A DNA stretch of 12,283 bases from positions 1 to 12,283 of the forward strand of contig WKLE02000998.1 of the NCBI GenBank assembly GCA_014885115.2, in the 5' to 3' direction. This DNA comes from Asterionellopsis glacialis (lineage: Eukaryota > Bacillariophyta > Plagiogrammaphyceae > Rhaphoneidales > Asterionellopsidaceae). Under the pieces are notes generated by a model. It did not search any database. It saw nothing but the letters and a program-made list of their open reading frames with translations, and had not been told where the DNA came from. Numbering within the stretch: the stretch's first letter is position 1; each line of letters opens with the position of its first letter. The position numbers were made by a program, and so were the translations under genes. Of the stretch, positions 7,649 to 12,283 are shown one piece after another.

Positions 7649-7785
7649 CATGAACTGAAAGAATGGCTGGCTTGTCACCTATTTATTGCTCACTAGTCAC
7701 TATCGTCATTGGTCTGTGTATTATTTTCTTCATTTTAAGTCCCATATTTTGGCCTCATTGCCCAGGCACATTTTTTCAGTTCATG
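7649..7785. repeat. 15-bp imperfect inverted repeat pair, possible small foldback element
   Basis: CATGAACTGAAAGAA (7649-7663) matches the reverse complement of TTTTTTCAGTTCATG (7771-7785) at 14 of 15 positions, with about 107 bases between. The layout is like a small foldback element or an eroded MITE, but no target duplication is obvious. The plus-strand frame at 7663-7860 inside this area has no recognisable protein features. Confidence 0.35.
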
Positions 7786-7844
7786 GCAAAAAAAGTCTCT
7801 CATCACATGAGAATCAGTGTATTGCTTAGGCTCAAGCTGCTGAT

Positions 7845-8090
7845 TGCCCTATGCCACTAGTGTTGATGGCAGCACAACACAACAATCAGACAATCAACAC
7901 ACAAAAGAAAAGAAGACTTTTATTTTGTGATGAAAATTATGAGCTTAGTTTAATCCGGAGAATATCCAGCAATCTAGTAAGTAGTAAGAAATCAGGAACT
8001 TTTAGTAAATGGTAATTTCTTGTGAGTCTGTCTGCTTTCCCATGTATCAATCATCTATCCTCAGGAGTGTACTACAGGGAGTGTACTTCA
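7845..8090 (-). repeat. Complete LTR (3' LTR of unit B, 246 bp)
   Basis: Read on the minus strand it starts TGAAGTACACTCC at 8090 and ends CATAGGGCA at 7845, the same length as the 5' LTR of element 1. It directly follows the unit B integrase end and the purine-rich AAGAAGCAAA, which fixes the LTR start and the polypurine-tract position. The start shows two copies of GTACACTCC. The AATAAA signal is at 7919-7924 on the minus strand. Two CpGs of the 5' LTR have become CA (7864-7865) and TG (7855-7856) here. Confidence 0.9.
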
Positions 8091-8596
8091 TTTGCTTCTT
8101 GAGCTGTCCTGCGTGCGTTTGTAGTACGGCGTCTCACAACAAATGTTAATCATCTCTTCTATTATGCTTCTACAGATGTGCACAGTACTATTCATAAATA
8201 CTTGAAGCACTTCATGAGGACCCGTGCAAGGACAGCCCATTTTAGGTACAATTCCTGGCTTCTCTAACGTAACGAGGTCACCTATGCCAGTTATGGATTT
8301 CTTGTTAGTTGTTTTTATTAATCAACATTTGTTTCTTGTTTTTAATATGAGCCCAGTTGGCTTGGAATGCAATTGGCAACAACCTATCATGTCCAAATAC
8401 TAGTTGTCTGGGCGTGGCTTCTAATGTAGTGTTGTAAGTACTGCGTATAGCCCATGCTACGGAGCTGAGTATGTTATCCCACGGTTCATCATCTCCTATA
8501 GTAGGTGCATTGGCGGATTTGCTTATGTCAAGTGCAAGTAACAAGTTACCGATTACTTGATGCACGTGCTCTATGATACCGTTTGACTGTGGATTG
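8091..8596 (-). pseudogene. Unit B: Ty3/gypsy integrase fragment, catalytic Glu to C-terminus
   Basis: It begins abruptly at NPQSNGIIEHVHQVIGN, which holds the last residue (Glu) of the DDE triad. It continues through DDEPWDNILSSVAWAIRSTY, EATPRQLVFGHDRLLPIAF and ANWAHIKNKKQMLINKNN to a TAA at 8305-8307. In another frame it then reads GDLVTLEKPGIVPKMGCP, GPHEVLQVF and INICCETPYYKRTQD, the C-terminal DNA-binding domain. The stop and frame change are the same as in element 1 (about 3969-3990). Everything upstream of NPQSNG is absent. The unit is followed by the purine-rich end and its own LTR, so it is the 3' end of a gypsy copy. Confidence 0.88.
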
Positions 8597-9348
8597 ACTT
8601 CATTTGCTTCCTGAGCTGTCCTGTGTGCATTCATAGTATGGCATCACATGACAAATATTAACTGTCTCTTCTATAATGCCTCTACGGATACTGTTTGTGA
8701 ATACTTGAAGCACTTCATGAGAACATGTGTAAGGACGGTCCATCTTACGTAGACCTACAATGTATACGTGGTGTTGCAGGTTATGATTTTCTCTTTGGTT
8801 ATTTTTGTTAATTAAGGTTTGTTTATTGTTATAGATATGTGCCCAATTTGCTCTAAATGTAAATGGTAGTAGCATGTCATGTCCAAATACTAATTGTTCT
8901 GGTGTGGCTTCTAGCGTAGTATGGCTGGTAAGTACTACATATAGCCAACACTAAGTAACTAAGTATGTTATCCCATGGAACATCATTGATCATATTAAGT
9001 AGGTGGATTTGCAGATTCACTTGTATTGAGTGCAAGTAAGGAGTTACCTATAACTTGGTTTACGTGCTCTATGATACTGTTTGATTGGGGATTATAAGTA
9101 GTAGTTGGCTTTTTACCAAGAGCAAAGTTTATCCATGTCTTTTTGAAGATACCTTTAAACTCTGAGCCGTTGTCATACCCTATGTACCTTGGTTGTGGAT
9201 ACTGGCATAACCATGCAGAGTGGAATGTTTCTATTACGGTGTCAGCTGTTCTGTCTTTAAGTGCCTTAATTTTGAACCAGCCTGTGACAGGATCTATCAT
9301 AGTAAGACACTGTAGTGTTAGTGTGTCTGAATTGGACTTAATAGTATA
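8597..9348 (-). pseudogene. Unit A: Ty3/gypsy integrase with DD35E triad, fused to unit B
   Basis: The catalytic core is readable from 9348 to 8995 in one frame. MIDPVTGWFKI holds the first Asp (codon 9292-9294), IGYDNGSEF the second, and NPQSNSIIEHVNQVIGN the Glu exactly 35 residues after the second Asp, so the triad is intact. A TAA ends the frame at 8995. After two frame changes the text continues as EATPEQLVFGHDMLLPFTF, ANWAHIYNNKQTLINKNN, HEVLQVFTNS and NICHVMPYYECTQD. The unit reaches the purine-rich GGAAGCAAA and only TGAAGT of the LTR (8602-8597), then switches into unit B. Upstream, the coding frame stops at the (TAA)n tail of the LINE-like element. The usual Arg after Glu is His. 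Confidence 0.88.
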
Positions 9349-9365
9349 ATAATAATAATAATAAT
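9347..9365. repeat. (TAA)6 simple repeat: 3' tail of the LINE-like element
   Basis: The plus strand reads six TAA units plus a T. On the element's sense (minus) strand this is an ATT repeat directly after AATAAATAGAAC. LINE families that lack poly(A) often end in such a microsatellite. The unit A integrase frame runs through to 9348, so the repeat marks the join between the two elements within one to three bases. Confidence 0.75.
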
Positions 9366-9465
9366 GTTCTATTTATTAATTGCTGCAGCTAGTGATAACC
9401 GTGGAAATCAATTCTACTCGCGACAACAGCCTGAACCATCAGAGAGTTAATTGTATGGAATGAGT
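9366..9465 (-). other. Probable 3' UTR of the LINE-like element
   Basis: About 100 bases separate the last readable codons of the LINE protein (TGA at 9466-9468) from the (TAA)n tail. No coding pattern is visible beyond a possible continuation of the same frame for about 10 codons. It includes TTAATAAATAG close to the tail, which resembles a polyadenylation hexamer. Confidence 0.5.
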
Positions 9466-10485
9466 TCAATCCGGTTGAAATTGAAAATAATGATTAATGG
9501 TACGGTCGCCTTTGATTGCCCATGACTTTGCATGTTTAATGCTTTGTATGATGGTTGGACGCCAAATTGCAAGCCAATTCTGCATTTGGGTAGTTGATTT
9601 TTTGTGTGTATGTTCCTCAAAGGAGTCAAAGAATATAGATCTATCTCTAGAAAGTACTTGATGCTTAAGCTCGTATACAGCTTTCATTTCCTCTAATGCT
9701 CTTGTCTTCCTGATTGCAGCTTGCTGGGACACATCCTTGCCGTGTTTGCACAAATTACGGATATTCCAGTATGTTATATACCACATAAAAATAATTTTTA
9801 TCATAGTTGTTGTCAATGCTTGTCCATTGTGTTTGGTAGTTGTTTGACTTGCATAGTGTTGTGATTGGAGGTCAGTCCATTTCACAGCAAACCTGCCCTG
9901 GATTATTTTAATCCAATCTATCTCTGATTGTAGATCACAGACTACCCTTACTAGGTTGTCTGGAGGAGTTCGCTGATGACTGAAGAACGATTCCAGGCCA
10001 TATAATAATGTGTCTTGTAAGTAGGGTTCCAAGGATATCTGGTCACATGCGAGTCAAAGCTTTTGCAGGAGATGCTTCCTAGATTGAACTAATTCTGCTT
10101 TGTTGCATCAGAAATGGTGGACAAAGTCTTCAACTTGCCAATCGCATCCCAGACAGATTGCTGTTGTGTCCTTGTCGTACCAAGATGTTACAGTATTTAA
10201 TGGCAAATGTGAGTGGATAAGTTTTATCAAAATGGGATATCCAGTTGACATTGCCACAATCACTGTTGCTAATGCTCTTTGATTAATCAATCGGAATTGC
10301 TGAGTGGATAATGATTGTCTCTCCTTGATATAATTCTCCAAGGGTTGAGCATAGCGTGCGTGGCGTATGCACAATGGATATTTTCCATTACATGTAATTT
10401 GAGTGATGTTCAGTTGGGCAGGATTGCTAGAGAATTGAATGACTTGGGCAATGTTATGAGGTGGTTTTAACTGGTGCATAGATCA
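9466..10485 (-). pseudogene. C-terminal region of the LINE protein, zinc-like Cys/His cluster, stops all TGA
   Basis: A single frame runs from the RNase H domain to the TGA at 9466-9468, interrupted only by TGA at 10483-10485, 10105-10107 and 10054-10056. A cluster CLGCDWQVEDFVHHF, then the TGA, then C gives C-x2-C...H-H-x2-C, a zinc-like motif found after RNase H in several non-LTR families. The second TGA falls where related sequences usually have Arg (F-R-C), so CGA to TGA is the simplest reading. Further on are IDWIKIIQGRFAVKW and MIKIIFMWYITYWNIRNLC, rich in aromatics, then a charged region KTRALEEMKAVYELKHQ. The role of this region is not known to me; RNA binding is plausible. Confidence 0.75.
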
Positions 10486-10973
10486 GGCAAGGTGGTTGGC
10501 TTTGACATTTAGTTGTGCTGGTAGGGGCAAGTCTGTCACCATACTTTGATCGTCTTGATGGCCTTTGACATGATTGAGTTCATAGATCAGAAGTTTACCT
10601 AGTATTTCCACTATCATATGAATAAGGTCCCAATCCTCAAGCAGTGTGGAATTTGGTGAGGGATTTTCCTGATCTTGCAAGTTCTTAATACATGTGAGTA
10701 AGGATTCGCTGTCTGTATACTGATACATTTGTAGGTGCTCCGGCCATTTGATAGTATAGTAGCAGTGGAGTGGATATAAAAATTGAACCCAAGAGAGGAA
10801 GCCATAAGCCTTGGCTTGCATTGATGACTCAATGTAGCAGCCATAAGCCATCCTGTACACGATGCAAGTCTTGTACCAGTGGATAATGCCGCAACCCAGC
10901 TGAACAAGCCTGTGCCCTCCTCGGAGACCAAACCGTCGCTGGTGATGATGATGACTGCATCTTGGATAGCTTC
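10483..10973 (-). pseudogene. RNase H domain of the LINE-like element, two acidic residues lost
   Basis: The N-terminal part reads IIITSDGLVSEEGTGLFSWV, with the first catalytic Asp at 10935-10937. A frameshift near 10870-10890 leads to VYRMAYGCYIESSMQAKAYG, where the position expected to be catalytic Glu is Lys (AAG, 10810-10812). TDSESLL (about 10700-10717) gives the third acidic residue, HVKGHQDD (about 10548-10571) the conserved His block, and LPAQLNVKANHLA the last block, where the expected Asp is Asn (AAC, 10495-10497). The domain matches the RNase H usually fused to LINE RTs and would be inactive. TGA at 10483-10485 follows directly. Confidence 0.82.
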
Positions 10974-12155
10974 AATAATCAAATAAATTGACACTTTGAT
11001 TTCGAGCTTATAATGTAATTGTTGGGACCAGGGTGGCTGGTTTTAAATGAATTAATGAAAATCAGAAGGTTGAGAGCGGAAGGTAGATTGCCTAAGGTGA
11101 ATAGGTTGGAGGATGCGCCACTTCTTCCCAACTGGTGTGACATTGACCGGGATGTTAGAAGATGGTAGGCAGAGGGTAGTGTTATCTGTTGGATATTACT
11201 CTTCAGAAGAACTAGATCTGTATTTGTAGAGTTGATTTGTGATACGGATGAAGAGGGTTGCAGATATATTGTTGTAATAGCTTAACCAACATTGGCGTAA
11301 CTTGTTATGTGAGTGCAACCATTCCAGATAAGTAATTGCTGGGTCTGATTCCCACTTGGTGACTTAAAGCAGCCTAGAGTTTCATGATCAGTAAATGGTG
11401 ATGATAGGTGAATAACTCAATTGCAGTCTTTGGTATTAGATGGAACTGAAATTTTGAGGGGAAAGTAATTGTGAAGAGCCGGCTCTCCTCGGAGAGTAAA
11501 GACGAAGTCGGAAACATGATAAAGGCACTTGGATGATTCCAAGTCACTGCCAGATTGCCAGAGCAGGGCATTCCATAGTTGACCATCATACTGAATTTTT
11601 TGGAAGAATTGGGAAACGTCTTCGTCCAGAGAAATTAAATTACAGTAACCGGTGCTGTCATTGACAAAGCCAATAATGCTGATAAACAGTTCCTGTCTGC
11701 CATCAATGGAAATAAACCTAGCGCCAAATGCTGCATTATTGTGGCAGTCAAAGAGAACACTGCTAAGGAAGACCCAAATTACTGGTGAATTACCACTGCC
11801 TTGTCCAGAGCCGTAGATTGGAGATGCTTTGCAATGCTAATAAGAACTATCAAAAAACTCCAGGCATGTTTTAAGTTTGTATTTAGCTTCTAAAAGGGCG
11901 TGGGCCATAACGTAGCATACAGATTTGTGAGTGCCAAAAGATTGACTGGCAATAGATGCAAGTGAAGGTAAAATTCTGTCATAACATGCAGTTGCACCAT
12001 TAGCAAACTTAATAGTTGAATATCGTGTCAGCCTAGAATACTCTTGGACCTGTTACTGGATTGTAGGCTGTGTGTCCTGGGCGGCCCCCAAATTGGCCTT
12101 TGTTCAAGATCTTGTTATCCTTGGCAGTATGTATAGCACTCATCATAGTGGAATC
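10974..12155 (-). pseudogene. LINE-like reverse transcriptase remnant, motif A and FVDD substituted
   Basis: Readable blocks from the 5' side are NKGQFGGRPG (about 12079-12110), then after a frameshift QEYSRLTRYSTIKF and the motif A region NGATACYDRILPSL, where the D-x4-Y rule puts Gly at the catalytic Asp position (codon 11996-11998). Next come AHALLEAKYKLKT, SPIYGSGQGSGNSPVIW (motif B), SSVLFDCHNNAAFGA, and motif C GFVNDSTGYC, with Asn for the first Asp (11660-11662). After that are YDGQLWNALLWQSGSDLESS and HETLGCFKSPSG. Stops and frameshifts increase between 11290 and 11000, where only a degraded thumb-like region is left. Two active-site residues are replaced, so the enzyme is dead. Confidence 0.82.
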
Positions 12156-12283
12156 TCACACCAATCTTCACATATTTTCATACCTTTTTTTCACATATTT
12201 TATTTCTTCATTAGGGAAAAAAATATGACCCGATACAAGATAGGCATGAAATTTTTTAGTCTGTCCTTTGGCCTTTTTTTGGT
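12156..12283. other. AT-rich flank beyond the LINE 5' truncation point
   Basis: No gene is recognised. TTCACATATTTT occurs twice about 20 bases apart (near 12169 and 12190), followed by A and T runs. If the LINE had inserted into the unit A gypsy element, integrase coding should resume here on the minus strand. I do not recognise any, so the LINE border may lie further out or the region may have been rearranged. Confidence 0.4.

Larger units (their letters stand above)
9347..12155 (-). mobile_element. 5'-truncated LINE-like (non-LTR) retrotransposon with (TAA)n tail
   Basis: On the minus strand, RT, RNase H and a long C-terminal region with a Cys/His cluster follow one another. They are followed by about 100 bases of 3' UTR and a (TAA)n simple repeat. 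No LTR or integrase belongs to it. RT similarity fades upstream of about 12155, before the N-terminal RT motifs and any ORF1 or endonuclease, which fits the 5' truncation typical of target-primed reverse transcription. The RT, RNase H and tail variants recall an RT/RNase H family common in diatom genomes. The element carries frameshifts, three TGA stops in the 3' half, and replaced catalytic residues in RT and RNase H, so it is dead. Confidence 0.8.

Noticed and set aside
7663..7860. 65-codon plus-strand frame with a hydrophobic N-terminus (membrane-like)
   Set aside because: It ends inside the minus-strand LTR, is AT-rich and isolated, and the hydrophobicity follows from T-rich codons.
9466..10485. 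TGA as a sense codon (variant nuclear code)
   Set aside because: The TGA-only stops are better explained by CGA to TGA at CpG. The intact ORF at 6824-7525 uses TGA as its stop, and other elements here also carry TAA, TAG and frameshifts.
1..12283. tRNA, rRNA or CRISPR features
   Set aside because: No cloverleaf-like sequence, conserved rRNA block or regularly spaced direct repeats were seen by eye; the repeats found are LTRs, a microsatellite and palindromes.

Overview
This is eukaryotic, AT-rich DNA made almost entirely of decayed retrotransposons. The Gag, integrase and LINE-type RT/RNase H variants resemble, from memory of those families, elements abundant in diatoms and related stramenopile algae. 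That host call is an inference from protein style only. There are no prokaryotic operons, rRNA or tRNA genes, and no CRISPR array.

Layout. Positions 1-705 are AT-rich, with one short minus-strand zinc-finger-like reading frame (345-602). Positions 706-4411 hold a degenerate Ty3/gypsy LTR retrotransposon on the plus strand: 5' LTR 706-951; gag with a CCHC knuckle; a retropepsin whose active-site Asp is Asn; RT with YIDN in place of YxDD; RNase H; a deletion fusing RNase H to the end of integrase; and 3' LTR 4183-4411. Positions 4412-5984 hold a broken minus-strand coding remnant that I cannot name. A solo or truncated LTR of the same family lies at 5985 to about 6180. Positions 6824-7525 carry the only sizeable undamaged reading frame with an ATG (minus strand, about 233 codons, unknown function). 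Positions 7845-9348 are minus-strand 3' ends of two further gypsy copies joined head to tail: unit A (integrase with an intact DD35E triad) runs six bases into its LTR and then switches into the integrase of unit B, which ends in a complete LTR (7845-8090). Positions 9347 to about 12155 are a 5'-truncated, minus-strand LINE-like element (RT, RNase H, C-terminal zinc-like domain, short 3' UTR, (TAA)n tail) whose 3' tail abuts unit A.

The most informative pattern is mutational. In two unrelated element classes, five of the six lost catalytic acidic residues, plus other conserved arginines and three in-frame stops, sit where one CpG-to-CpA or CpG-to-TpG transition would explain the change. Aligned LTR and integrase copies in the window show the same CpG losses directly. 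This points to methyl-CpG deamination, or a RIP-like process, as the force that silenced these elements. I do not see a novel defence or enzymatic system; the interest lies in element fossils, chimeric junctions and one intact unknown ORF.
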